Origin: Thermoanaerobacterium sp.
GTDB taxonomy: Bacteria; Bacillota; Thermoanaerobacteria; Thermoanaerobacterales; Thermoanaerobacteraceae
NCBI GenBank assembly: GCA_029960905.1
Contig: JASBVU010000107.1
Coordinates: 1 to 6,566, forward strand
DNA: 6,566 nt
Direction of reading: 5' to 3'
The notes below the pieces were generated by a model, which did no database searches, was not told the origin of the DNA, and was given only the letters and a program-made list of their open reading frames with translations. Below are positions 1 to 6,158 of the stretch, piece by piece. Every line of letters starts with the position of its first letter. The first letter of the stretch is position 1. A program made the translations under genes and the position numbers.

Positions 1-906
1 ATGTCTGAAAAGTATGACAAAAGACGAAAGGTTTTTGACAAGATTGGACAAACGTATGCTTTTATTTGCGCTTTTTTATTGATAGTCATCACTGTTTCTA
101 TTTTTTACTTTGTTGCGACAAAAGGATTGTCAACTTTTATTGTTGATAAACGTTCTGTTAGTGAATTTCTTTTCGGAACCACATGGAAACCTGATAGACC
201 CAATAGTCAAGGAGGGCCTGCTATAGGTTCACTTCAATTCATACTGGGTTCTGTATTTGTTTCAGTTTTTGCGATTTTGATAAGCACACCTCTTAGCATA
301 TCGGCAGCTATCTTCATGGTAGAAATAGCAAAAAAGCTTGGAAGAAATTTATTGCAGCCTGCAATGGAAATATTCGTTGGCATTCCTTCTGTTGTATATG
401 GTTGGATTGGCCTTACCGTTTTAGTACCTTTCATCAGTAAGCATATTGGCGGATTAGGCTTTAGCTTGCTTGCTGGTATTTTAGTGTTGACGATAATGGT
501 GCTTCCAACGATAACAAGTGTCAGCACGGACGCCATTAAGTCATTGCCTTGGGAGATACGTGAAGCTTCTTATGCACTTGGTGCCACAAGATGGCAGACG
601 ATCAGAAGAGTAATATTGCCTGCTGCGAAGCCAGGTATACTTACGGCAGTTGTATTAGGATTAGCTCGTGCTTTTGGCGAAGCTTTGGCAGTTCAAATGG
701 TCATTGGAAACAGTCCAGTGATTCCTTTGTCGTTCTTGCAGTCTATGTCCACGATTACATCTGTTATCACGATGGATATGGCAAATACCGTAACAGGTTC
801 AACTTGGAATAATGCCCTTTGGTCTTTGGCATTATTGTTGCTGCTAATTTCGTTTGGATTTATTCTCATAATAAGGCTTGTTGGCAGGAGGAGCATGTAC
901 AAATGA
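1..906 (+). CDS. pstC: Phosphate ABC transporter permease subunit PstC
   Basis: One of the two membrane subunits that form the phosphate channel of the Pst importer in the cytoplasmic membrane. The 301-residue product has a basic N-terminal tail, a first membrane helix at about residues 17-40, an extracytoplasmic stretch (about 42-75), then five further hydrophobic segments. The ABC-permease coupling loop (EAA motif) is clear at about residues 188-212, with E188-A189 and G194 followed by the A-T-R-W-Q-T run and ending in P-G; this loop docks on PstB. The length matches the PstC family, so the protein looks complete, but the start codon is the first base of the window and no ribosome site can be inspected. 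Its stop overlaps the start of pstA by 4 bases, implying translational coupling. It could only be confused with PstA; the long periplasmic stretch after helix 1 and the gene order favour PstC. Confidence 0.95.
   Translation: MSEKYDKRRKVFDKIGQTYAFICAFLLIVITVSIFYFVATKGLSTFIVDKRSVSEFLFGTTWKPDRPNSQGGPAIGSLQFILGSVFVSVFAILISTPLSISAAIFMVEIAKKLGRNLLQPAMEIFVGIPSVVYGWIGLTVLVPFISKHIGGLGFSLLAGILVLTIMVLPTITSVSTDAIKSLPWEIREASYALGATRWQTIRRVILPAAKPGILTAVVLGLARAFGEALAVQMVIGNSPVIPLSFLQSMSTITSVITMDMANTVTGSTWNNALWSLALLLLLISFGFILIIRLVGRRSMYK
886..891 (+). promoter_or_regulatory. Shine-Dalgarno AGGAGG fixing the pstA start
   Basis: A perfect AGGAGG lies inside the end of pstC, 11 bases before the ATG at 903. It supports that ATG over the in-frame upstream ATG at 819, which lies deep inside pstC and has no such site. 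Confidence 0.8.
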
Positions 907-1790
907 AATCAAAATTTTACGATAAGCTGGCTACTATATACTTTTACGTTGTAGCAGGAGTCATAGTGTTTTTTCTCTTATCTCTTATAAGTTATATATT
1001 GTATCAGGGCAGAAGTGAATTGAATTTACATTTTATATTGACGCCTCCGAAATTCATGGAGAAAGGAGGAGGTATAGCCCCTCAAATATTTAATTCGCTG
1101 TTGCTTTTAGTGATAACGCTTATTATTTCGGTGCCAATTGGAGTCGGTGCAGGGATCTACATGGCAGAGTACTCAAGACCTAGCAAAATAACTGAGCTAA
1201 TTAGATTGTCAACAGAGACATTGTCGTCATTGCCATCGATTGTTGTAGGATTATTTGGCCTTTTAATTTTTGTAAATATGCTTCATTGGGGATATTCCTT
1301 GATGTCAGGTGCATTGGCACTTACTGTATTAAATTTGCCTGTTATGGCAAGAGTCAGTGAAGATGCAATAAAAAGTGTTTCAGCGTCATTAAAGGAAGCA
1401 AGCTTTGCATTAGGTGCTACTAAGTGGCAGACGATAGTAAAAGTGCTGATTCCATCTGCCTTGCCGGGCCTTGTGACAGGTATAATACTCACTTCTGGCA
1501 GGATTTTTGGAGAAGCTGCTGCACTTTTATACACGGCTGGTATGAGCACACCTATGCTTAATTTCAATGTCCTAAATCCTTTAGTGCCAGGTTCTCCATT
1601 TTATCCATTTAGAGCCGCCGAGACTTTGGCTGTTTATATTTGGAAAGTTAATAGTGAAGGACTTGCACCAGATGCTAGGCAAATTGCTGATGGATCAGCA
1701 GCAGTTCTTCTTATAATAGTGTTGGTGTTTAACATTTTAGCCCGTTGGCTTGGGAATGTTTTATATAAAAAGATGACAGGTGGGAAATAA
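903..1790 (+). CDS. pstA: Phosphate ABC transporter permease subunit PstA
   Basis: Second membrane subunit of the Pst phosphate importer, pairing with PstC to make the translocation path driven by PstB. The 295-residue protein has a first membrane helix at about residues 12-34, an outside loop to about 60, then helices around 62-88, 107-128, 131-149, 189-210 and 264-283. The EAA coupling loop is at about residues 165-190 (E165, A-L-G at 169-171, then A-T-K-W-Q-T, closing with P-G). This loop closely matches the PstC one, as expected for sister subunits. The start at 903 gives an ATGA overlap with the pstC stop and a good ribosome site. An in-frame ATG at 819 would add 28 residues, but these are merely pstC sequence in another frame and do not look like a permease N-terminus. 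pstB follows after 37 bases. Confidence 0.95.
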   Translation: MKSKFYDKLATIYFYVVAGVIVFFLLSLISYILYQGRSELNLHFILTPPKFMEKGGGIAPQIFNSLLLLVITLIISVPIGVGAGIYMAEYSRPSKITELIRLSTETLSSLPSIVVGLFGLLIFVNMLHWGYSLMSGALALTVLNLPVMARVSEDAIKSVSASLKEASFALGATKWQTIVKVLIPSALPGLVTGIILTSGRIFGEAAALLYTAGMSTPMLNFNVLNPLVPGSPFYPFRAAETLAVYIWKVNSEGLAPDARQIADGSAAVLLIIVLVFNILARWLGNVLYKKMTGGK

Positions 1791-1808
1791 TGCAATATAA
1801 TTATTATA

Positions 1809-1825
1809 GAAAGGGGAAACCTTTT
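1809..1825 (+). promoter_or_regulatory. Small hairpin overlapping the pstB ribosome binding site
   Basis: The pstB Shine-Dalgarno region (AAAGGGG, 1810-1816) is followed directly by CCTTTTT. AAAGG (1810-1814) can pair with CCTTT (1820-1824) around a five-base loop, ending just before the ATG at 1828. It is short and weak, so it may only modestly damp pstB translation or be chance. Confidence 0.3.
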
Positions 1826-1827
1826 TC

Positions 1828-2577
1828 ATGAAAAAAATTGAAGTAAGGGATCTTGATTTATTTTATGGTCAGATGCAGGCGCTTAAAAAGATAAATATTG
1901 ACGTGGAAGAAAACAGCGTTATGGCCTTAATTGGTCCATCTGGCTGTGGAAAATCTACTTTTTTAAGGACATTGAATAGGATGAATGACCTTATAGATGG
2001 TGTAACTATTAAAGGAACTGTTATGATAGATAATCAAAATATATACAAAGATGTTGATGCAATAGAGCTTAGAAAAAGGGTAGGGATGGTGTTTCAGAAG
2101 CCAAATCCTTTTCCAATGACGATATACGATAATATTGCATACGGTCCGCGAATACACGGACAAAAAAACAAGAAAATATTAAATGAGATAGTTGAAAAAA
2201 GCTTAAAAGATGCTGCTCTTTGGGATGAAGTGAAGGATAGGCTTAATGATTCAGCATTAGGTTTATCAGGCGGTCAACAGCAGAGATTGTGTATAGCAAG
2301 GACATTGGCAATTGAGCCGGAGATAATATTGATGGATGAGCCAACATCTGCTCTTGATCCGATTTCAACTATGAAGATAGAAGAATTAATCGACCAATTG
2401 AAGAATAAATATACTATAGTTATCGTGACACACAATATGCAGCAGGCTGGAAGGGTATCTGATTCAACGTCGTTTTTCTTAAACGGTGAGATAATCGAGA
2501 CAGGAAAAACTGAGGATATATTTTATAATCCGCGTGACAAGCGTACAGAGGATTATATAACAGGAAGATTTGGTTAA
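1828..2577 (+). CDS. pstB: Phosphate ABC transporter ATP-binding protein PstB
   Basis: Cytoplasmic ATPase that powers phosphate import through PstC/PstA. All ABC motifs are intact in the 249-residue protein: Walker [10 protein letters not shown] at 36-44, Q-loop glutamine at 90, signature LSGGQ at 146-150, Walker B ending in D170-E171, D-loop SALD at 174-177 and switch histidine H202. PstB-specific marks include the L-N-R-M-N-D run after Walker A, the N-P-F-P segment after the Q-loop, and the R-x-E-D-Y-I-T-G-x-F-G C-terminus. Length is typical of the family (about 250). The ATG at 1828 has an AAAGGGG ribosome site at 1810-1816. The stop codon lies right against the ribosome site of phoU, so the two genes are probably translationally linked. 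Confidence 0.97.
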   Translation: MKKIEVRDLDLFYGQMQALKKINIDVEENSVMALIGPSGCGKSTFLRTLNRMNDLIDGVTIKGTVMIDNQNIYKDVDAIELRKRVGMVFQKPNPFPMTIYDNIAYGPRIHGQKNKKILNEIVEKSLKDAALWDEVKDRLNDSALGLSGGQQQRLCIARTLAIEPEIILMDEPTSALDPISTMKIEELIDQLKNKYTIVIVTHNMQQAGRVSDSTSFFLNGEIIETGKTEDIFYNPRDKRTEDYITGRFG

Positions 2578-2585
2578 AGGAGGTG
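2576..2585 (+). promoter_or_regulatory. Strong Shine-Dalgarno fixing the GTG start of phoU
   Basis: AAAGGAGGTG is a near-perfect complement of the 16S rRNA tail and begins within the pstB stop codon. It places the phoU start at the GTG at 2591, a few bases downstream. The in-frame TTG at 2570 would put the ribosome site inside the coding region and is rejected. Confidence 0.85.
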
Positions 2586-2590
2586 CTATT

Positions 2591-3247
2591 GTGAACAGGA
2601 CACATTTTGAAAAAGAGTTAGAAGATTTGCACTACGATATTTTAAAGATGGGTGCAATGGTTGAAGAAGCTATTGGTAATTCCATATTATCTTTAATAAA
2701 CCATGACGTAGAAATGGCTCAAAAAGTAATCGATCAGGATGATAGGATAGATGAAAAAGAAGTGGAAATTGACGATAGGTGCTCCAGGATAATTTTGACA
2801 CAGCAACCATTGGCAAGAGATCTTAGAATTGTTCTTACGGGATTAAAGATAAATACCGATTTGGAAAGAATGGCAGATCATGCGGTAGACATAGCAAAAA
2901 CCACAATCAGGATAGCACACCAGACGTATATTAAACCCCTTATTGATATACCGAGAATGAGTGACATTGTAAGGGAAATGGTTAAACTGTCTCTTGACTC
3001 CTATGTAAATCAAGATACAGAATTAGCCAGAACCATTAATCAAAAAGATGATATTGTCGACAGCTTATACAAGCAGATTTTTAGAGAGCTTCTTACGTAT
3101 ATGATAGAAGATCCCAAAAACATCGATCAAGCTGCACAGTTTTTATTTGTCGCTCGATACTTGGAAAGAATAGCAGATCATGCGACAAATATATGCGAAT
3201 GGGTAATATATCTTGATAGTGGGCAGCATATAGATTTAAATGATTGA
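2591..3247 (+). CDS. phoU: Phosphate signalling complex accessory protein PhoU
   Basis: Cytoplasmic regulator that couples Pst transporter status to the PhoR-type kinase and restrains phosphate uptake when phosphate is plentiful. The 218-residue all-alpha protein has the two tandem PhoU domains expected. Each carries the metal-cluster motif, E-R-M-A-D-H-A at residues 92-98 and E-R-I-A-D-H-A at 192-198, with the glutamate and aspartate spaced for metal binding. Length matches the family (about 215-240). The start is GTG at 2591, set by a very strong ribosome site embedded in the end of pstB; starting at the upstream TTG would add seven residues that are just ribosome-site sequence. It is the last Pst gene: a terminator begins 8 bases after its stop. 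Its position directly after pstB is the usual order. Confidence 0.95.
   Translation: MNRTHFEKELEDLHYDILKMGAMVEEAIGNSILSLINHDVEMAQKVIDQDDRIDEKEVEIDDRCSRIILTQQPLARDLRIVLTGLKINTDLERMADHAVDIAKTTIRIAHQTYIKPLIDIPRMSDIVREMVKLSLDSYVNQDTELARTINQKDDIVDSLYKQIFRELLTYMIEDPKNIDQAAQFLFVARYLERIADHATNICEWVIYLDSGQHIDLND
2861..3184 (+). repeat. Pair of 24-base direct repeats inside phoU
   Basis: Bases 2861-2884 and 3161-3184 match at 23 of 24 positions; the only difference is G/A at 2872/3172. They are exactly 300 bases apart and in the same reading frame, and encode L-E-R-M/I-A-D-H-A in each of the two PhoU domains. The protein repeat reflects the ancestral domain duplication; the near identity in DNA is more than the protein alone requires. 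Confidence 0.85.
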
Positions 3248-3255
3248 AAGAATTT

Positions 3256-3280
3256 AAAACACCTTTTTAGGTGTTTTTTT
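3256..3280 (+). terminator. Intrinsic terminator of the pst-phoU operon
   Basis: A nine-base stem, AAAACACCT (3256-3264) against AGGTGTTTT (3269-3277), closes a TTTT loop; the T-run 3274-3280 completes the terminator. It starts 8 bases after the phoU stop, so it cleanly separates the phosphate operon from the following gene set. Confidence 0.9.
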
Positions 3281-3328
3281 GTATACTTTTTTTAATACTG
3301 CAAAAGATATAAATCGAGGTGATGTTAA
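3281..3328 (+). promoter_or_regulatory. Probable promoter region and ribosome site of the DUF1614-spoIIP unit
   Basis: This gap lies between a strong terminator and the next start codon, so a promoter is expected here. Candidates are TATACT at 3282-3287 (five of six matches to a housekeeping -10 box, but no convincing -35), or GTATA at 3281-3285 with GCAAAAGATA at 3300-3309, which loosely resembles a forespore sigma-F/G arrangement. Neither is decisive. The ribosome site GAGGTGA at 3316-3322 is clear and sets the ATG at 3329. Confidence 0.35.
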
Positions 3329-4045
3329 ATGCCACTTGCTTACATAATATTATCAATAACAGGTTTGTTTGTGCTTTTTGGATTTGCTCATAGAGTCTTA
3401 GACAGGATGAAAATGACAGATACATGGGCTCTTATAATCATAATTGGTATGATTGTTGGCACATTTTTGCCAGATATACCGCTGGGGAAAAAGATATCTA
3501 TAAATATCGGAGGTGCTGTGATACCAGCAATCGTTGCAGTGTATTTGTTTGTCAAAGCAGAAAGAGGTGTTGAGAGAATAAACGCTATGGTATCATCTGT
3601 ATTAGCTGGAACGGCTGTTTATTTGGCTGGAAAATTACTGCCAAGTGAGCCAGAAGCAATGTTCATAGAGCCTAACTATGTTTATGGCATTATCAGTGGT
3701 TTGATTGCGTACTTGTTTGGTAGGTCAAGAAGATGTGCTTTTATTGCAGGTGTTATGGGAGTAATTTTAAGTGATTTCGCAGAGGGTCTTACAAATATAA
3801 TTTTGGCTAGGCCAGGTACAATTTCTGTCGGTGGTGCAGGTGCATTTGATACTGTTGTTATATCAATGATAGTGGCCGTATTTTTCTCTGAGATACTTGG
3901 TGAAACAAGGGAAAAAATACAAGGAGGCACATCAAAAAAGGGCACAGAACCGCATTTGACCAGCAGCCTTTTAAGCGAGGACGACATTGAAACCATTAAA
4001 GAAAAATATCGCAAAAAGGACAGTGATGATTCAGATGAGAAATAA
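3329..4045 (+). CDS. DUF1614-type polytopic membrane protein, function unknown
   Basis: A 238-residue protein that I recognise as resembling the DUF1614 family of uncharacterised bacterial and archaeal membrane proteins. Hydrophobic segments sit at about residues 4-20, 33-48, 60-76, 86-103, 117-132, 135-150 and 171-190, suggesting six or seven helices. A charged, probably cytoplasmic tail (about 191-238) is rich in D, E and K. Conserved-looking blocks are G-G-A-V-I-P-A near 61-67, R-S-R-R-C-A near 132-137 followed by a glycine-rich helix, and G-G-A-G-A-F-D at 168-174. The start is supported by GAGGTGA six bases upstream. The last 20 bases overlap the following SpoIIP-type gene, implying coupled translation and perhaps a shared membrane role. 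No catalytic residues can be assigned; a transporter or a scaffold are both possible. Confidence 0.8.
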   Translation: MPLAYIILSITGLFVLFGFAHRVLDRMKMTDTWALIIIIGMIVGTFLPDIPLGKKISINIGGAVIPAIVAVYLFVKAERGVERINAMVSSVLAGTAVYLAGKLLPSEPEAMFIEPNYVYGIISGLIAYLFGRSRRCAFIAGVMGVILSDFAEGLTNIILARPGTISVGGAGAFDTVVISMIVAVFFSEILGETREKIQGGTSKKGTEPHLTSSLLSEDDIETIKEKYRKKDSDDSDEK

Positions 4046-5156
4046 AAAGGCGATTACGTTAATATTATTGATTGTACTCATGTCTTTTTCATTTGTAAAA
4101 ATAAATGCTGATGACTGGAGCGGTAAAGATGGAGGATACTATACGGTATATCTAAATAATACAAACAATGTGCTTTTTAGAATTGCTTGGGATTTAAAAG
4201 TAAATGATATGTATCTATCACATGATAATAAGATGTATAAAGTAATAAAAGTCGATAAAAAGGATAATAAAGCTTATGCCACATATTTAAAGACGGTGAA
4301 ACTTCCCGATGTAAACATAGAAGAAGTTTCTCAGGTAATGGCTCAAAAAACAGGTGAAAGAAAAATTGCGATGTATTCTACACATAGTGATGAATCATAT
4401 ATCCCGACGGATGGAACAGCCAGTATCTACGGACATGGAGGCATATATAAAGTTGATGCATCGTTAAGCAACGCGCTGTCAAAGAAAGGTGTTAAAACAT
4501 TTGTTGATGAGACACTTTATTTGCCACATGATGCAATGGCATACAGGCGTTCTCGGGTTGGTGCGCTGAAAATTTTAAAAAACGATAGGCCTGACTTGCT
4601 GCTTGACATACATAGGGATGCTGCACCGTACCAAGATTATATAAGAAAAATAGCGGGCACAAATGCAACAGGTGTTAGACTTGTTTTAGGCAGGACGAAC
4701 GCAAATTTAAAAGCCAATCAGGATTTGGCTTTTCGAATAAAAGCAATAGCTGATAAGGAATATCCAAATTTAATAAAAGATATTTTTTATGGAAGCGGTG
4801 ACTATAATCAAGATTTAACCCCAAACTCACTGCTATTGGAATTCGGAACAGATACGCATACAAGGCAGAGAGCTGAGGAATCAGCGAAATTTATGGCTGA
4901 CGTGCTTACTAAAGCTGTGTATGGTGCAGATGAAAAAAAACAAGTTGGAACCTTGACAAATACGCAAAAAGGAACAACATCACAGAATAATTCTGCAGGT
5001 TGGGGAATTTGGATTCTCATAGGTGTAGCTGTTTTTTCGATTGTAGGATTTATGTTTCTAAGTACAGGTGGACGAGAGATGATGTCAAAGATAAAAGATT
5101 ATACAAAAAAAGAATTCAGCAGTTTTTTAGGAATTTTTAATCGAGATAAAAAGTAA
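4026..5156 (+). CDS. spoIIP: SpoIIP-family peptidoglycan amidase with two membrane anchors
   Basis: Predicted cell-wall hydrolase of the SpoIIP family; known SpoIIP cleaves peptidoglycan with SpoIID during engulfment of the forespore. The 376-residue product has an N-terminal helix (about 7-24), a small beta-rich outside region (about 38-92), then the SpoIIP domain (about 112-298). Zinc/catalytic candidates are intact: H120 and E123 in S-T-H-S-D-E-S-Y, H168 in P-H-D, H196 in D-I-H-R-D, and E272 in L-L-L-E-F-G. A Y-N-Q-D-L block sits at 260-264. Unlike B. subtilis SpoIIP, as I know it, there is a second hydrophobic helix at about 325-345 and a basic tail of about 30 residues. I chose the ATG at 4026 (AAAAAGGA at 4013-4020); ATG 4035 is possible, and TTG 3987 lacks support. 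It overlaps the DUF1614 gene by 20 bases. It may be a paralogue of a canonical SpoIIP encoded elsewhere. Confidence 0.88.
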   Translation: MIQMRNKKAITLILLIVLMSFSFVKINADDWSGKDGGYYTVYLNNTNNVLFRIAWDLKVNDMYLSHDNKMYKVIKVDKKDNKAYATYLKTVKLPDVNIEEVSQVMAQKTGERKIAMYSTHSDESYIPTDGTASIYGHGGIYKVDASLSNALSKKGVKTFVDETLYLPHDAMAYRRSRVGALKILKNDRPDLLLDIHRDAAPYQDYIRKIAGTNATGVRLVLGRTNANLKANQDLAFRIKAIADKEYPNLIKDIFYGSGDYNQDLTPNSLLLEFGTDTHTRQRAEESAKFMADVLTKAVYGADEKKQVGTLTNTQKGTTSQNNSAGWGIWILIGVAVFSIVGFMFLSTGGREMMSKIKDYTKKEFSSFLGIFNRDKK

Positions 5157-5162
5157 TCTAAT

Positions 5163-5185
5163 TGGTGCGAAAAAGCACCATTTTT
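5163..5185 (+). terminator. Intrinsic terminator after the SpoIIP-type gene
   Basis: A six-base stem TGGTGC (5163-5168) and GCACCA (5175-5180) encloses the loop GAAAAA and is followed by five T. It starts 6 bases after the stop at 5156 and ends only about 17 bases before the next start, so it may be a partial terminator that lets some transcription through to the DUF3189 pair. Confidence 0.75.
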
Positions 5186-5190
5186 ATAGT

Positions 5191-5197
5191 GTGGTGA
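5191..5197 (+). promoter_or_regulatory. Ribosome site GTGGTGA pointing to a CTG start
   Basis: GTGGTGA differs by one base from the consensus GAGGTGA used by the DUF1614 gene here. It lies five bases before a CTG at 5203. The same bases contain two in-frame GTG codons (5191, 5194) that software would take as starts, but neither has a ribosome site upstream. Confidence 0.55.
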
Positions 5198-5202
5198 TAA
5201 AA

Positions 5203-5655
5203 CTGAAGATAGTATACTACAGTTATTATGGATGTTTTTCATCGGTTGTTACAGCGTATATTCATACAGGGTATTTAAAAGATGAAATATCAAAAGACAT
5301 TATATTTTCTTTGCCAGAAATGCTTAACTTAGATTATGGTGAATTAAAATACATAGGTCTTGATGAAAACTTACATGAGGTTTATATCATAGGTATGAAA
5401 AATTTTAGTGATAACATAAAAAAAACATTAGAAGGACTTAGAAAAATTTACAACTTAGAGTATGATAGGTTGATATTTGTTGATACGAACATGTATGAAC
5501 CTAAATATTTTAAACTTATTTTTACCATAAGGAAGATTACAATCTTGAAAAAAATTGCTGACAAAATTTTATATAATTGGGTAATTAAGCATTTAAATGA
5601 AATTAAAAATTCGGTTGAAGAATTTAAGAAATATGGTATCGAGGAGAAAGAATGA
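5203..5655 (+). CDS. Diverged DUF3189-type protein, first of a tandem pair, probable CTG start
   Basis: A 150-residue cytoplasmic-looking protein of unknown function, homologous in layout to its downstream neighbour and to the DUF3189 family as I recall it. With the CTG start, its first 25 residues align without a gap to the neighbour's: Y5, Y8, S13-S14, I20-H21 and G23 are shared. It differs at motif positions: F12 replaces the histidine of A-H-S-S, and the G-G, S-R and G-R-P elements in the second half of the neighbour have no equivalent. The middle keeps G-x-D-E (52-55) and V-Y-x-I-G (60-64). The second half is rich in lysine and isoleucine and the DNA is more AT-rich than around it. Alternative starts are GTG at 5191 or 5194, adding four or three residues. 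The stop overlaps the next start by 4 bases. Confidence 0.75.
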   Translation: MKIVYYSYYGCFSSVVTAYIHTGYLKDEISKDIIFSLPEMLNLDYGELKYIGLDENLHEVYIIGMKNFSDNIKKTLEGLRKIYNLEYDRLIFVDTNMYEPKYFKLIFTIRKITILKKIADKILYNWVIKHLNEIKNSVEEFKKYGIEEKE

Positions 5656-6116
5656 TTATAGCGTATATTTGTTATGGCAGTGCTCATTCGTCGATTGTGG
5701 CGGCAGCGATCCACGTTGGATTGCTTCCTAATGATAGAATTCCTACATTTGAGGAAATATTATCTTTGCCTCATTACGATATGACAGAGGGCAATCAAAT
5801 AGGAATTCCCTTTTACATGGGTGTTGATGAATTTGATAATGATGTGTACGCAATTGGCGCTAAAAGCGGGAGAAATATTATGATGAAAGCTGTAAAAAGC
5901 TTTTTAAGGGAGTCTGGCATATCTGAAGAAGAAATAATGCTTATTGATACGCTGCCAGCTATTGGACTCATAACTAAATTTGGAGGAATGACATCCAGGA
6001 AATTTAAAATGATATCTATCGGCAGGCCTTTTACTGTCTATGGAATAATTAAAAAGTACAAAAACTTTTTGGATATAGTAAGCAAAGTGAAGTCCAGGTT
6101 AAAAGAGCTTGACTAA
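5652..6116 (+). CDS. DUF3189-type protein, second and motif-intact copy
   Basis: A 154-residue soluble protein that I assign to DUF3189, a family found mainly in spore-forming Firmicutes and without a known function. Family-like motifs are intact: Y-G-S-A-H-S-S at 8-14, A-A-I-H at 18-21, G-V-D-E at 57-60, D-V-Y-A-I-G at 64-69, G-G-M-T-S-R at 111-116 and G-R-P at 124-126. The invariant-looking histidines, serines and arginines suggest a ligand-binding or catalytic site, but no fold or activity can be named. The ATG at 5652 overlaps the previous stop as ATGA and has GAGGAG at 5641-5646 as ribosome site, five bases away, so translation is coupled to the diverged copy. The pairing and coupling suggest the two proteins act together, for example as a heterodimer; this is inference. 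Confidence 0.8.
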   Translation: MIIAYICYGSAHSSIVAAAIHVGLLPNDRIPTFEEILSLPHYDMTEGNQIGIPFYMGVDEFDNDVYAIGAKSGRNIMMKAVKSFLRESGISEEEIMLIDTLPAIGLITKFGGMTSRKFKMISIGRPFTVYGIIKKYKNFLDIVSKVKSRLKELD

Positions 6117-6117
6117 G

Positions 6118-6158
6118 TCCTACTATTAATTCATAATATTATTGGATGATTAGTAGGA
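6118..6158 (+). promoter_or_regulatory. Inverted repeat sequestering the ribosome site of the DUF512 gene
   Basis: TCCTACTA (6118-6125) is a perfect reverse complement of TAGTAGGA (6151-6158). The right arm covers AGGA of the AGGAGG ribosome site at 6155-6160. Inside the loop TCAT (6131-6134) can pair with ATGA (6146-6149), and a ten-base palindrome lies at 6133-6142. There is no T-run after the stem, so it is not a terminator. As RNA it would hide the ribosome site; as DNA it could equally be an operator. Confidence 0.5.

Noticed and set aside
234..536. Minus-strand open frame of 100 codons inside pstC
   Set aside because: Lies entirely opposite a well-supported permease gene, has no ribosome site worth noting and no recognisable protein features. 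The same holds for the other antisense frames at 693-902, 1283-1567, 1963-2163, 2420-2605, 3682-4014, 4675-4863, 4808-5020 and 5448-5714.
591..812. Plus-strand 73-codon frame inside pstC
   Set aside because: Out of frame within the conserved coding region of pstC, with cysteine- and serine-rich shadow composition.
819..902. Upstream ATG start for pstA
   Set aside because: It would add 28 residues that overlap pstC and do not resemble a permease N-terminus; the ATG at 903 has AGGAGG and a 4-base overlap with the pstC stop.
591..1436. Shared DNA stretch tggcagacgat between pstC and pstA
   Set aside because: Only 11 bases within the conserved coupling loop of sister permeases; expected from shared protein motif.
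2570..2590. TTG start for phoU
   Set aside because: The added residues merely translate the ribosome site; GTG 2591 sits at the right distance from AAAGGAGGTG.
3987..4025. TTG start for the SpoIIP-type gene
   Set aside because: No ribosome site upstream, and the extra residues are a charged extension ahead of an otherwise normal signal-anchor; ATG 4026 follows AAAAAGGA.
5162..5190. Promoter-like TTGGTG, 17-base spacer, TATAGT before the first DUF3189 gene
   Set aside because: Transcription would start at about 5197, cutting off the ribosome site of that gene, and the two boxes are better explained by the terminator stem and its T-run. Not fully excluded.
6118..6158. Inverted repeat as a transcription terminator after the DUF3189 pair
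   Set aside because: No T-run follows the stem; the right arm is followed by the rest of a ribosome site and a start codon.
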